Source: an uncultured Helicobacteraceae bacterium
GTDB taxonomy: Bacteria > Campylobacterota > Campylobacteria > Campylobacterales > Helicobacteraceae
NCBI GenBank assembly: GCA_947588965.1
Contig: CANQAN010000001.1
Span: 217,408 to 281,407, forward strand
Reading direction: 5' to 3'
DNA length: 64,000 nucleotides
Shown here: positions 57,007 through 64,000 of the stretch, piece after piece
Numbering within the stretch: position 1 is the stretch's first letter
Layout: each line of letters opens with the position of its first letter
Translations under genes and position numbers: made by a program
The notes under the pieces: model-generated
The model's input: the letters and a program-made list of their open reading frames with translations, nothing else
Database searches by the model: none
Told to the model about the DNA's origin: nothing

Positions 57007-57654
57007 CTAACTTTGATTTTTAATCCACAAAACCGCTTCTAAAGAATCTCTGCAGATATTTTGCGTATAGGAGCGCAAGACTTCTTGTGCAGAATATCCG
57101 CTCAAAACACCGACACTCTTAATGTCCGCATTCTCTGCTGCAAGAATGTCTAAGGGTGTATCGCCAATCATTATAATGGATGATAAGGGAAGCTTTGGCA
57201 TGGATTCTAAAGCCTTTAAAATAGGCTCTGCACTTGGTTTAGCACAGATAACATCCTCTCTCCCAATCACACATTCAAAATATTTCAACACATCCAAATG
57301 CTCTAAAATAAGCCTAGAATATTCTCCTGTTTTTGTCGTTACAACTCCTAAATACGCAATTGCATAAGCTTCTAAAATTGCCTCTTTTGCGCAAGGAAGC
57401 AAACGCGTTTTGTCAATGCAGATTTTGCGATAATACTCCTTATAAACAGCAATAAATTGCGGAATCTGTTCTGCATTCACCCCTAAATTTGCAAACATTT
57501 CCTCTAAGGTCTTGCCAATTTGTGAAGTGATGGAGTCTTTAGGAGGAGCAGGACATTCAAAGCTTCTAAAAGCCTCATAAAACCCCTCACAAATCGCCTG
57601 TGTGGAATCAATAAGAGTACCATCTAAATCAAATAAAATAATCTTATCTCTCAT
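57007..57654 (-). CDS. HAD-family phosphatase, phosphoglycolate phosphatase-like
   Basis: A 215-residue HAD hydrolase. Motif I is ILFDLDGTLIDS (nucleophile Asp), motif II the TTKTGEYS threonine, and motif III/IV MIGDTPLDILAAENA. The cap domain (residues about 15-85) fits the Gph/PGPase class; pyrophosphatase activity (PpaX) is also possible. It overlaps the ThiD2-like gene by 11 bases. Confidence 0.88.
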   Translation of the reverse strand: MRDKIILFDLDGTLIDSTQAICEGFYEAFRSFECPAPPKDSITSQIGKTLEEMFANLGVNAEQIPQFIAVYKEYYRKICIDKTRLLPCAKEAILEAYAIAYLGVVTTKTGEYSRLILEHLDVLKYFECVIGREDVICAKPSAEPILKALESMPKLPLSSIIMIGDTPLDILAAENADIKSVGVLSGYSAQEVLRSYTQNICRDSLEAVLWIKNQS

Positions 57655-58105
57655 GGGATTCTACTTTTTCTTTTGCAAAAATCTCCGAAAAAATGTCTTT
57701 TTCAAGCGCATAGAGCGTATAGCGAATATCTTTGAAATGTGCGCTCATCTGTGGCTGTTCTAACTTCAAAATCTCCTCTAGTACACGCGCGGATTCTTGC
57801 GCTCTTTTGAAATTTGCAAGAAATATTTGTTGCAAATTTTCCCGTTTTTGTTCATCTTGGGTGGATTCTTTAAGCACATCTTTTATGGAATCGCGGGATT
57901 CTAATAGTTGAGAGGGATAGTCTATTTTGCACTTGTGGCGCAGATTCTTAAGCGCGATGGCAAATTTCTGTGAATCAAAACCATAGCGCAAAATATCCTC
58001 CACCACGCGCAATCCCTCGCGCAAACGATTGAGATTCGCATCTACAATGCGCAATAAATGCGCATCGCGCAGATTGAAATCATTCCCTTGAACTAAAGAT
58101 TCCAA
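57644..58105 (-). CDS. Free-standing ThiD2-like domain protein
   Basis: A 153-residue helical protein with TTG start at 58105, overlapping the BI-1 gene by 26 bases. The stretch RIVDANLNRLREGLRVVEDI and LKNLRHKCKIDY match the domain that elsewhere is fused to thiamine-phosphate synthase (ThiE). Here no ThiE domain follows: the protein ends after the helical domain. Its function alone is unknown; it may be a regulatory or structural partner of a separate ThiE. Confidence 0.72.
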   Translation of the reverse strand: MESLVQGNDFNLRDAHLLRIVDANLNRLREGLRVVEDILRYGFDSQKFAIALKNLRHKCKIDYPSQLLESRDSIKDVLKESTQDEQKRENLQQIFLANFKRAQESARVLEEILKLEQPQMSAHFKDIRYTLYALEKDIFSEIFAKEKVESHER

Positions 58106-58799
58106 GCAATTGTAAGAGGGAAATGAAAAGATTTAAGAAATCAAGATACAAGCTCACCGCAGCCATAACGGGGCTATCGTAAAGCCCACGCACGATATTT
58201 TGTGTGTCATAAGCAATAAAAACACTAAACAAAATCGCACTCACTCCAGCAATAACCACTTGCAAAATCTGACTTCCTAAAAGGATGTTAATCAAAGAAG
58301 CAACAACCACTACAATGAGAGAGATAAACAATACTTTTCCCATATTAGCAAGGTCATGTCTCGTGCGCAATGCAAAAATACTCATGATTCCAAAAATCGC
58401 CGTTGTCAATAAAAATGCTTGTGCGACAATTGTAGCGCCACCGGGCAGTCCTAAAACACTACTTAAAATAGGCGTTAATGTGAGTCCTGTTACAAATGTA
58501 AAGGCAAAGAGCAAAAACAGATTCAACCCGCGTTGCGCCCTTGCAAACATAAGCCCAAAGAGTAGAGCAAACTCCAAAATCACAAAACCAATGTAATATT
58601 GCGCAACTACGTTCCCAAAACCAAAGATTCCAATATATGCTCCCACTGTGGCTGCAAGCAACGAGCCCGCAAAGAGCTGATAAGTCTGCTTGACAAATGA
58701 AATAAGAGCAAGATCGCTTCCCACAAAGGTGTTATTCTCAACTTCATAATCCTTGTAATTACCCGCATTATGCGTTTGTCCTCTGTCATATAGAGCCAT
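58080..58799 (-). CDS. Bax inhibitor-1/YccA family membrane protein
   Basis: A 239-residue protein with seven predicted spans (for example LFAGSLLAATVGAYIGIFGF, part, and FLLTTAIFGIMSIFAL). The conserved late motif VFIAYDTQNIVRGLYD contains the BI-1 aspartate. Inner-membrane channel or pH-sensitive leak family; its role in bacteria is unclear. Divergent from gap, as I recall it being neighbour to gap in H. pylori. Confidence 0.9.
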   Translation of the reverse strand: MALYDRGQTHNAGNYKDYEVENNTFVGSDLALISFVKQTYQLFAGSLLAATVGAYIGIFGFGNVVAQYYIGFVILEFALLFGLMFARAQRGLNLFLLFAFTFVTGLTLTPILSSVLGLPGGATIVAQAFLLTTAIFGIMSIFALRTRHDLANMGKVLFISLIVVVVASLINILLGSQILQVVIAGVSAILFSVFIAYDTQNIVRGLYDSPVMAAVSLYLDFLNLFISLLQLLGIFSSRE

Positions 58800-58911
58800 T
58801 ATAAATCCTTAAATGTTAAAATCAAACGCCAGATTATAGCACAGATGACTAAAAATACCATTAAAGTGTGTTACAATTCCGCAATAATTCATTGTGAAAT
58901 TTAGGAATAAA

Positions 58912-59919
58912 ATGCAAAAAATTAAAGTTTTTATCAATGGCTTTGGACGCATCGGACGCTCTATCGCGCGTGTCGCATTGAGTGAGTTGCAAGATTCCAT
59001 AGAAATTATCGGAATCAACGATCTTGCAAGTGCGGAAATGTTGAGTTATTTACTCATGCACGATTCCATCCATCACACAAAAATCACACAAACAGCCAAA
59101 GATGAACGCCTTGTCTTTGAAAATTTTACGATTCCCATCTCGCATTGCAAAACACCTAAGGAAATTGATATCTTAGGTGCCGATGTTGTGATTGAATCAA
59201 GTGGCTTGTTTCTGACACAAAAAGAAGTGGAATCGCATTTGCAAAAAGGCGCAAAGCGCGTGATTTTCTCTGCCCCTGCACAAGATGACACTAAAACTTT
59301 CGTCTTGGGTGTGAATCATAAAGAATATAAGGGTGAAAAAATCATCTCCAATGCAAGCTGTACAACAAACGCTCTTGCTCCAGTGGTCATGCTCTTAGAT
59401 CGCGCGTTTGGACTTGAAAAGGGAATCCTAACCACCATTCACAGCTACACAAATGACCAAAATCTCATTGACGCGACACATCGCAAAAACGATCTGCGTC
59501 GCTCACGCGCTGCTGCGGTCAATATCATTCCTACAACGACAGGAGCGGCAAAGGCACTGCATTTGGTCTTACCACGCATGAAAGGCAAACTGCATGGACA
59601 TAGTGTGCGCGTCCCTGTTCCTAATGTGTCAATGGTGGATCTTAATGTTGTTTTATCGCGCAACACAACAAAAGAAGAGATTGAAAACTGCTTTACAGAA
59701 GCGATAAAGGGAGAGCTTAAAGGGATTCTTGGTGTGGATAATCATTATGGTGTTTCACAAGATTTCATAGATTGCCCCTTAAGTGGCGTGGTCGCACAAG
59801 ATTTAACATTCGTTCTTGGTGGAAATATGGCTAAGATTATGGTATGGTACGACAACGAATGGGGTTATTCTCACAGAATCTTGGAAATGGCACTTTATAT
59901 TTGTAAGGATAGAGATTGA
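58912..59919 (+). CDS. gap: Glyceraldehyde-3-phosphate dehydrogenase
   Basis: A 335-residue enzyme of glycolysis/gluconeogenesis. ATG 58912 gives MQKIKVFINGFGRIGRS and has AGGA 5 bases upstream; a GTG 6 codons earlier is less likely. The NAD loop is GFGRIGR, and the catalytic cysteine is in SNASCTTNALAPV (about residue 150), with the partner histidine in TTIHSYTNDQ. Its stop codon overlaps the csd4 start (TGATG). Confidence 0.95.
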   Translation: MQKIKVFINGFGRIGRSIARVALSELQDSIEIIGINDLASAEMLSYLLMHDSIHHTKITQTAKDERLVFENFTIPISHCKTPKEIDILGADVVIESSGLFLTQKEVESHLQKGAKRVIFSAPAQDDTKTFVLGVNHKEYKGEKIISNASCTTNALAPVVMLLDRAFGLEKGILTTIHSYTNDQNLIDATHRKNDLRRSRAAAVNIIPTTTGAAKALHLVLPRMKGKLHGHSVRVPVPNVSMVDLNVVLSRNTTKEEIENCFTEAIKGELKGILGVDNHYGVSQDFIDCPLSGVVAQDLTFVLGGNMAKIMVWYDNEWGYSHRILEMALYICKDRD

Positions 59920-61256
59920 TGAATTTTAGAATTTTATTGCGGATTTTATTTTGCGTTGTTTTTGCACTGTCTTTTGCCCATGCGGCAAAGAACACCACCA
60001 TAGCAAAAAGGACAAAAAACACCCCCTTTGATCTCTACACTTTAGAGGGTGAAGAAAAGGGCGCTACATTATTAGTCATTGGTGGAATCCATGGCGATGA
60101 GCCGGGGGGATTTTTCGCCCCTGCGCTACTCACAAATCATTATAAAATTAAAAAAGGCAATCTGCTCGTCGTTCCTAATTTGAATCCCGATAGCATTATA
60201 GCCTTCAGACGCGGAATTTATACGGACATGAATCGCAAATTCGCCGTCATTGCACCAAACGATCCTGATTTTGATAATGTTGAGCGCATTAAACGTATCA
60301 TTAAGGATCCCAAAGTTGATTTTGTCATCAATTTGCACGATGGGCATGGGTTTTATCGTGAAAAATGGGAAAACTCTATTTTTAATCCTAAGGCATGGGG
60401 GCAGACCTATGTTATAGATCAGCAAACACTAGACAAAGTTCCTTTTGGAAACCTCGATGAAATCGCCAAGCAAATCGTAACAAAACTCAATCAAACCCTG
60501 CATTATGACTATCATACCTTTGGCGTGCGCAATACAGAGACGAAGTACAAAGATGAGGTGCAGCAAAATTCTCTCACTTATTTTGCCATCACAAATCTCA
60601 AACCCGCTCTTGCGATTGAGACAAGCAAAAATATCACAGAATTACCCCTTAAGACATTGTATCAGCTAAGCTCCATTGAAACCCTAATGGGAATCTTAGG
60701 AATCACATTCCAAAGGGATTTTGAATTGAATCTAAAGAACATAGAAAAAGAGATAAATCATTATGGATTTGTCAATATCAATCACAACATCACTTTAGAT
60801 TTAAATGACACAAAAAAGATTCTCAACTTCGTCCCGCTTCTGAAAACAAACAATCAATTTGACTTCTCACATGCCCTAGGCCGCGCCAAAAGGGTAAAAA
60901 ACGGCTATGCTCTCTATGTAGGACACAAGCAAGTTGCGCTTCTCAAAGAGGACATTTTCCCCATGCAATGCAAACTAGAATCCATTAAGGTTGTGTTAGA
61001 TGGCAAAGAAAGAGATTCTGCCTTTGGGGAATTTTTGGATTTTGAACAAGACTTTTTGATTCAAAAGCAAAAAGATATGCGTGTCAATGTGATTGGATAT
61101 TCCAAAAAAGGCGTTGTGAGCGAGGATGGCATTAAACTTAGAAAAAGTGATATTAGTAAGAATTATGCGCTCAACCAAAAGGGAAATGTATTTCGTGTGG
61201 AGATTTATGAGGGAAAAAACTTCTGCGGAATGCTGAATCTACGCGCGACAAAGTAA
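59919..61256 (+). CDS. csd4: Csd4/Pgp1-family peptidoglycan DL-carboxypeptidase (M99)
   Basis: Trims tripeptide stems of peptidoglycan to dipeptides, which shapes helical cells in H. pylori (Csd4) and C. jejuni (Pgp1). The protein has 445 residues from ATG 59919, with a signal peptide ending at FAHA. The metal site is readable: GGIHGDEPGG gives His58 and Glu61, NLHDGHG gives His140, and catalytic Glu234 is in LAIETSK. Spacings equal those of the H. pylori residues Gln46, Glu49, His128 and Glu222. The first ligand here is His (CAT), where most Csd4 proteins have Gln. The three-domain length is normal. Translationally coupled to gap, with hemH 22 bases downstream. Confidence 0.9.
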   Translation: MNFRILLRILFCVVFALSFAHAAKNTTIAKRTKNTPFDLYTLEGEEKGATLLVIGGIHGDEPGGFFAPALLTNHYKIKKGNLLVVPNLNPDSIIAFRRGIYTDMNRKFAVIAPNDPDFDNVERIKRIIKDPKVDFVINLHDGHGFYREKWENSIFNPKAWGQTYVIDQQTLDKVPFGNLDEIAKQIVTKLNQTLHYDYHTFGVRNTETKYKDEVQQNSLTYFAITNLKPALAIETSKNITELPLKTLYQLSSIETLMGILGITFQRDFELNLKNIEKEINHYGFVNINHNITLDLNDTKKILNFVPLLKTNNQFDFSHALGRAKRVKNGYALYVGHKQVALLKEDIFPMQCKLESIKVVLDGKERDSAFGEFLDFEQDFLIQKQKDMRVNVIGYSKKGVVSEDGIKLRKSDISKNYALNQKGNVFRVEIYEGKNFCGMLNLRATK

Positions 61257-61278
61257 TTTGAAAGCTGCGAGGTAAAAA

Positions 61279-62259
61279 ATGGGTTTGCAGTCAAAAACCG
61301 CTGTTGTGCTTCTAAATATGGGGGGGCCAAACTCACTCTTTGAAGTGAGAACTTTTTTGCAAAATATGTTTTTTGACCCCTACATTCTACCCATTAAGAG
61401 CAATTTTTTACGCAAAATGATTGCAAGCTTTATCGTCAATAAGCGACTAGAAACTGCACAGAGTAACTATCAAAAAATCGGCGGCAAATCCCCATTAGTT
61501 GCGCATACATTCGCACTCTGCGAAATCCTCAATGCCCAAAGCGATTTTTATTTCACCTATGCTATGCGCTACACACCGCCTTTTTCACAAGATGTTGTGC
61601 GCGATTTAAAACAAAAAGAATTCCAAAAAATCATTTTATTTAGTCTCTATCCGCATTTCAGCTATACGACCACAGCCTCTTCTATGGACGCCTTTCTCAA
61701 TGCACTCAAAGCAGAGAATTACGCTCCAGAAATCTTGCGCATAGAGAGATATTTCCAAGAGCCACATTACAATCAAGCCATCATTCACAGAATCCAAGAA
61801 GCCCTTAAAGGCGAGGATTCTAAGGGATTTCACCTCATCTTTTCTGCACATTCCCTGCCACAGAGAAATATAGATAACGGCGACCCCTATCAAGAAGAGA
61901 TTTTAGAAAATATTGCAATCTTAGAATCCATGTTTGGTGCTTATGATTTGAACTTTGCAAACACAAAAGTCGCCTATCAGTCCAAGATTGGTCCCATTAA
62001 ATGGCTAGAACCCAATTTACAAGATTGTCTCACACACTACAAGGATAAAAAACTCTTGATTTATCCCATTTCTTTCACCATTGACAATTCCGAAACAGAC
62101 TTTGAGCTATCTTATGAATACAAAAGAGTGGCAGAACAAATTGGAATCAAGGATTATCGTGTCGCAAAATGCCTCAATGCAACACAGGACTTTGCGCAAT
62201 GTATTTTAAACATTACAAAAGAAGCGATAAAAAGCAATTTCAAAGCGGAATCCTTTTAA
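61279..62259 (+). CDS. hemH: Ferrochelatase
   Basis: Inserts ferrous iron into protoporphyrin IX. The protein has 326 residues. The N-terminus VVLLNMGGP, the metal-binding FSAHSLPQRNI and the late SFTIDNSETDFELSYE (acidic residues) are conserved. GAGGTAAAA precedes the ATG. It is the last recognisable housekeeping gene before the accessory segment; 62260-62411 is very AT-rich with no gene visible. Confidence 0.94.
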   Translation: MGLQSKTAVVLLNMGGPNSLFEVRTFLQNMFFDPYILPIKSNFLRKMIASFIVNKRLETAQSNYQKIGGKSPLVAHTFALCEILNAQSDFYFTYAMRYTPPFSQDVVRDLKQKEFQKIILFSLYPHFSYTTTASSMDAFLNALKAENYAPEILRIERYFQEPHYNQAIIHRIQEALKGEDSKGFHLIFSAHSLPQRNIDNGDPYQEEILENIAILESMFGAYDLNFANTKVAYQSKIGPIKWLEPNLQDCLTHYKDKKLLIYPISFTIDNSETDFELSYEYKRVAEQIGIKDYRVAKCLNATQDFAQCILNITKEAIKSNFKAESF

Positions 62260-62411
62260 TTGCACTCTCTTTAATATGATATCTAAAAATTAGAAATTAT
62301 AATAAAAATATTTTATAAAAATAAATTTTATTTTCTTTATTCATTCATTCTTTTTTTATTTTTGCTACTTAGAATTTTTTTTACTTCTCCTTTAAATCTC
62401 TCGTACTTATT

Positions 62412-62735
62412 TTATTTGTAATACAATTGCTCATTTATGAGATTCTCAAAATGTTTTGTTAAGCACTCTAGTGCATTTTTTGAAAAATCATTATTGAGTT
62501 TTATTTCACTTTTAAGTTCGTGTAATAATTCTCTTAAAACATCGCCGCTTTGAATAAGCTCCGTAACTCTTGAGATTCTGTCGCCTTGCACGTTGATTAA
62601 TCGCCTTAAAAAGTATAATAATGCAATCAAAAGCACTGCGCAAATGCATACCATAAACGTGATCGTTCCTAATCTCTCTATGCCTTGCACTGATTCTATA
62701 TAATCGCTTAATAATCTTGGGACCATAGGCTCCAT
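62412..62735 (-). CDS. Small single-span protein in the accessory segment
   Basis: A 107-residue protein with one hydrophobic span (TFMVCICAVLLIALLYFL, about residues 28-45) flanked by a short N-terminal part and a helical charged C-terminal half. AAGGAT lies 7 bases before the ATG. No family is recognised. It follows a broken coding remnant (62761-62895) in the same direction, consistent with a small operon of a plasmid- or phage-like element. Confidence 0.5.
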   Translation of the reverse strand: MEPMVPRLLSDYIESVQGIERLGTITFMVCICAVLLIALLYFLRRLINVQGDRISRVTELIQSGDVLRELLHELKSEIKLNNDFSKNALECLTKHFENLINEQLYYK

Positions 62736-62760
62736 TGTTTAATCCTTGTTTGTTTTAGTG

Positions 62761-62895
62761 TTATTTTAAAGCTTTGAAAACTTTAAAAAAGGGGCGGTTT
62801 TGTGCCTCTGCATTCTCAACGGGTGGGGTTTGTGATTCTGCGCTTTGTGCGCTGTGTTTAAAGTCTCTTGTGTGTTCTGTGGTTTTGTGCGGGTG
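62761..62895 (-). pseudogene. 3' remnant of a broken gene
   Basis: Between a stop at 62896-62898 and TAA at 62761 lies an open stretch of 44 codons with no start codon but with protein-like composition. It ends SAQSAESQTPPVENAEAQNR then PFFKVFKALK. Just upstream another frame continues with similar hydrophilic text, suggesting a frameshift. The end is 26 bases before the next ATG, as expected for a gene stop in an operon. Best read as the tail of a decayed accessory gene. Confidence 0.45.
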
Positions 62896-63017
62896 TCAAA
62901 AAATCCGCTTTGTGTGTGTTTTTTTTGGTAGGTCTTGCGTTGCACTTAATGCATAGTTTAAAACATATTTTATTTTTATATTTAATTTTATTATTTAAAA
63001 AAATAAGTGCAATTGAA

Positions 63018-63023
63018 TACAAT
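63018..63023 (+). promoter_or_regulatory. Candidate -10 box for the 18-residue peptide mRNA
   Basis: TACAAT in AT-rich DNA. Transcription would start near 63030 and give a 75-base leader that contains the hairpins described below. Confidence 0.4.
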
Positions 63024-63041
63024 TTGAACGGTGAAGTTTAA

Positions 63042-63072
63042 TTCCTTAGTGAATTCGGACTTCACTAAGGAA
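63042..63072 (+). promoter_or_regulatory. 12-bp leader hairpin
   Basis: Perfect inverted repeat (arms 63042-63053 and 63061-63072, loop of 7). It would fold at the 5' end of the sense mRNA and, being symmetric, at the 3' end of an antisense RNA. CCTTAG of the left arm can also pair with CTAAGG at 63172-63177, a possible long-range 5'-3' interaction. Confidence 0.6.
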
Positions 63073-63080
63073 AATTTGCT

Positions 63081-63094
63081 TCTCCGAAAGGAGG
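63081..63094 (+). promoter_or_regulatory. Hairpin sequestering the ribosome-binding site
   Basis: TCTCC pairs with GGAGG across a GAAA tetraloop. The paired GGAGG is the Shine-Dalgarno site of the 18-codon ORF, so ribosome access should be limited. Confidence 0.6.
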
Positions 63095-63104
63095 ATCAAA
63101 AAAT

Positions 63105-63161
63105 ATGTATTACCTTGTAATTATAGCATTATTTTGCTTAATTGCAACTCCTGTTTTCTAA
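63105..63161 (+). CDS. 18-residue hydrophobic peptide, candidate type I toxin
   Basis: ATG at 63105 reads MYYLVIIALFCLIATPVF. Size and pattern (a short polar start, then an unbroken hydrophobic run) are like the Ibs membrane toxins of E. coli, and the layout is like the AapA/IsoA systems of H. pylori; no homology to either is claimed. A strong AAAGGAGG lies about 10 bases upstream inside a hairpin. After the stop come AGGAGGAG and a 6-bp hairpin with a GAAA loop (63177-63192). A minus-strand promoter lies inside the ORF. An alternative is that the peptide is a leader whose translation controls something downstream, but no gene follows on this strand. Confidence 0.45.
   Translation: MYYLVIIALFCLIATPVF
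63120..63147 (-). promoter_or_regulatory. Antisense promoter inside the peptide ORF
   Basis: On the minus strand, TTGCAA (63142-63147) and a perfect TATAAT (63120-63125) are separated by 16 bases. Transcription would begin near 63113 and run leftward across the start codon, Shine-Dalgarno site and leader hairpin. That would give an antisense RNA of about 75 bases able to block translation. Confidence 0.45.
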
Positions 63162-63176
63162 ATAGGAGGAGCTAAG

Positions 63177-63192
63177 GGCTAGGAAACTAGCC
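63177..63192 (+). terminator. Stem-loop after the peptide ORF
   Basis: GGCTAG, GAAA loop, CTAGCC: a perfect 6-bp stem (7 with a wobble). No T run follows, so it is more likely a stabilising or regulatory 3' structure than a strong intrinsic terminator. Confidence 0.4.
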
Positions 63193-63215
63193 TATGCTCG
63201 TTATACATTTCCTTT

Positions 63216-63736
63216 TCAAATTTTGTGTGTTTTCTTTGTTACATCTTTAATTGTGTCTGTCAAATTATCATTAGAGCGATTGTCGCTTTCTATAATGTCT
63301 CTAGGCAAAATCTCTAACTTTTCAGCAAATGCTACTCCTGCGTCTATCAATTTGTTTTTTATCAGAGTAAAAACATTATCTTTGATATTTTCATTGACAA
63401 ATTGCTTTTTCAATTGTTCCAAACCCTTGATATTTTTGTCTTGCAATTCTTTTTCACTCAAAGACTGCAAAGATTCCAAATGTTCCTCCATTTCTTTTAT
63501 AAGAAGCTCTTTGCTAAGTTTTTCATTTTTGTTGAGTTCCATTATAAGCTCTTCTTTTTTGCCATCTTTGAGACTTTTTAATAGATCATTCAAAAAAGCA
63601 AAGAGATTCGTATCGCACAAATCATAATCATTGAGTTGCTGATTGTTTTTTCTGCTCTCTCTGCAATATCTCCCATTGTATTTCTGAAGCCAATAAAGAA
63701 TTCTTTACCTTTTTCTTTGACATTATCCATTGTCAT
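63216..63736 (-). pseudogene. Frame-disrupted accessory protein
   Basis: Two frames fit one protein. The ATG at 63736 starts MTMDNVKEKGKEFFIGFRN and runs 48 codons to 63590. From an A6 run (63646-63651, T on the + strand), a -1 shift leads into AEKNNQQLNDYDL and then the long open frame to 63216 (FAFLNDLLKSLKDGKKEEL and a charged helical tail). The long frame alone has only a TTG at 63620. So the gene is either frameshifted, decoded by slippage at A6, or misassembled by one base. Helical, highly charged; function unknown. Its start overlaps the stop of the next gene (63733). Confidence 0.5.
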
Positions 63737-64000
63737 TTCCTACTCCTTTTATAAGATTTTTTGGACTCTGTAGAATCGCTATTGTTGTCTTGCTCTTGTG
63801 AATCACCATAACGTTCCCTTTGGTTTTGTTTATGTTCCTCTAGGGCTTGAGTGAATCTTTCATTCAAAGAGTCTAGCGAAGATTGTCTTGTTTGATTTTC
63901 GTCTTTGTTTTGTGGTACAATGCTGTCAGGATTTGTGCCAAAGTCTTGGTTAGCGATGTATTTAATCTGCAAGTGGGAGGGCTTAGAGACTTCACCGCCC
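63733..64000 (-). CDS. C-terminal end of a larger accessory protein (runs off the window)
   Basis: The frame is open to the window edge: GGEVSKPSHLQIKYIANQDF, then a low-complexity Gln/Asn/Asp/Ser-rich tail ending SKKSYKRSRK. A TTG at 63972 could serve as start, but the upstream codons are open and protein-like, so this is more likely the tail of a longer gene. The stop at 63733 overlaps the ATG of the next gene, so they form an operon. A conjugation- or phage-related protein is possible but not shown. Confidence 0.5.
   Translation of the reverse strand, partial: GGEVSKPSHLQIKYIANQDFGTNPDSIVPQNKDENQTRQSSLDSLNERFTQALEEHKQNQRERYGDSQEQDNNSDSTESKKSYKRSRK

Noticed and set aside
61317..61326. Run of seven G at the start of hemH
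   Set aside because: It encodes the conserved Met-Gly-Gly-Pro of ferrochelatase and is short; probably not a switch.
62774..62956. A 60-codon rightward ORF rich in cysteine
   Set aside because: The composition is better explained by the opposite strand, where a protein-like remnant ends at 62761 just before the next gene; no ribosome-binding site precedes the rightward ATG.
63194..63250. A second 18-codon ORF (MLVIHFLFK and so on) after the peptide's 3' hairpin
   Set aside because: It overlaps the 3' end of the leftward accessory gene, its nearest Shine-Dalgarno sequence is more than 20 bases away, and its composition is what antisense of a charged coding region gives.
1..64000. CRISPR arrays, insertion sequences with transposase, rRNA operons
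   Set aside because: No regularly spaced repeats, transposase-like proteins or rRNA sequence were recognised on either strand.

Overview
The window looks like part of the chromosome of a Campylobacterota bacterium, most likely a Helicobacter (enterohepatic type rather than H. pylori). Reasons: a moderately AT-rich sequence; a FqrB-type flavodoxin:quinone reductase next to the cbb3-oxidase factor CcoS; a Csd4-family cell-shape carboxypeptidase; a cysteine/glutamine-type CjaA-like binding protein; poly-G contingency tracts; and a serA - small membrane protein - rpsA - ispH - aroA - pheT - pheS // HIT gene order that I recall from H. pylori. No search was run, so the species is left open.

Layout. 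1-10.9 kb is a leftward block: an atypical methyltransferase, serA, a small membrane protein, rpsA, ispH, aroA, pheT and pheS. 11-18 kb holds a HIT protein and a YciI protein, then a surface-sugar segment: UDP-sugar epimerase, class V aminotransferase, and two apparently identical copies of a glycosyltransferase gene flanking about 4.1 kb as direct repeats, each copy with an 11-G tract. 18-28 kb is mostly leftward housekeeping: a tiny lipoprotein, a YqiA-like esterase, tpx, tsaD and a conserved protein; rightward aguA and tRNA-Leu; then a nine-gene, nearly gapless leftward operon (panD, ybaB, PDZ protein, ispA, surE, tcdA-like, a 58-residue acidic protein, aguB, methyltransferase). AguA and AguB together make putrescine from agmatine. 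28-33 kb is a TolC/MacA/MacB-type export operon and a solute-binding lipoprotein. 33-43 kb is another leftward run (argJ, K+ channel, rpmB, fqrB, ccoS, maf, acpS, fliL, pheA, lysA), with a phase-variable gene that is currently out of frame lying between pheA and lysA. 43-46 kb is a small insertion before hisS: an intact paralogue of that gene and a lone tyrosine recombinase. 47-62 kb runs mainly rightward: rpmE, rsmI, an SpoU methyltransferase, a RodZ-like protein, an aminotransferase, ccoI, a decayed poly-G acyltransferase, leftward hypE, RNase P RNA, a gph-like phosphatase, a free-standing ThiD2-like domain and a BI-1 family protein, then rightward gap, csd4 and hemH. From 62.3 kb to the edge the content changes to short, unfamiliar, partly broken genes that look like the margin of a mobile element.

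Most notable: (1) at 63.0-63.2 kb, an 18-codon hydrophobic peptide with a Shine-Dalgarno site held in a hairpin, and a near-consensus promoter reading back across it from inside the ORF. This is the architecture of a type I toxin-antitoxin locus and is not explained by its neighbours. (2) A Csd4 homologue with histidine where most of the family has the unusual glutamine zinc ligand. (3) Four 11-G tracts: two in frame in the duplicated glycosyltransferase, one out of frame in the DUF2972-like gene, and one in the acyltransferase relic.
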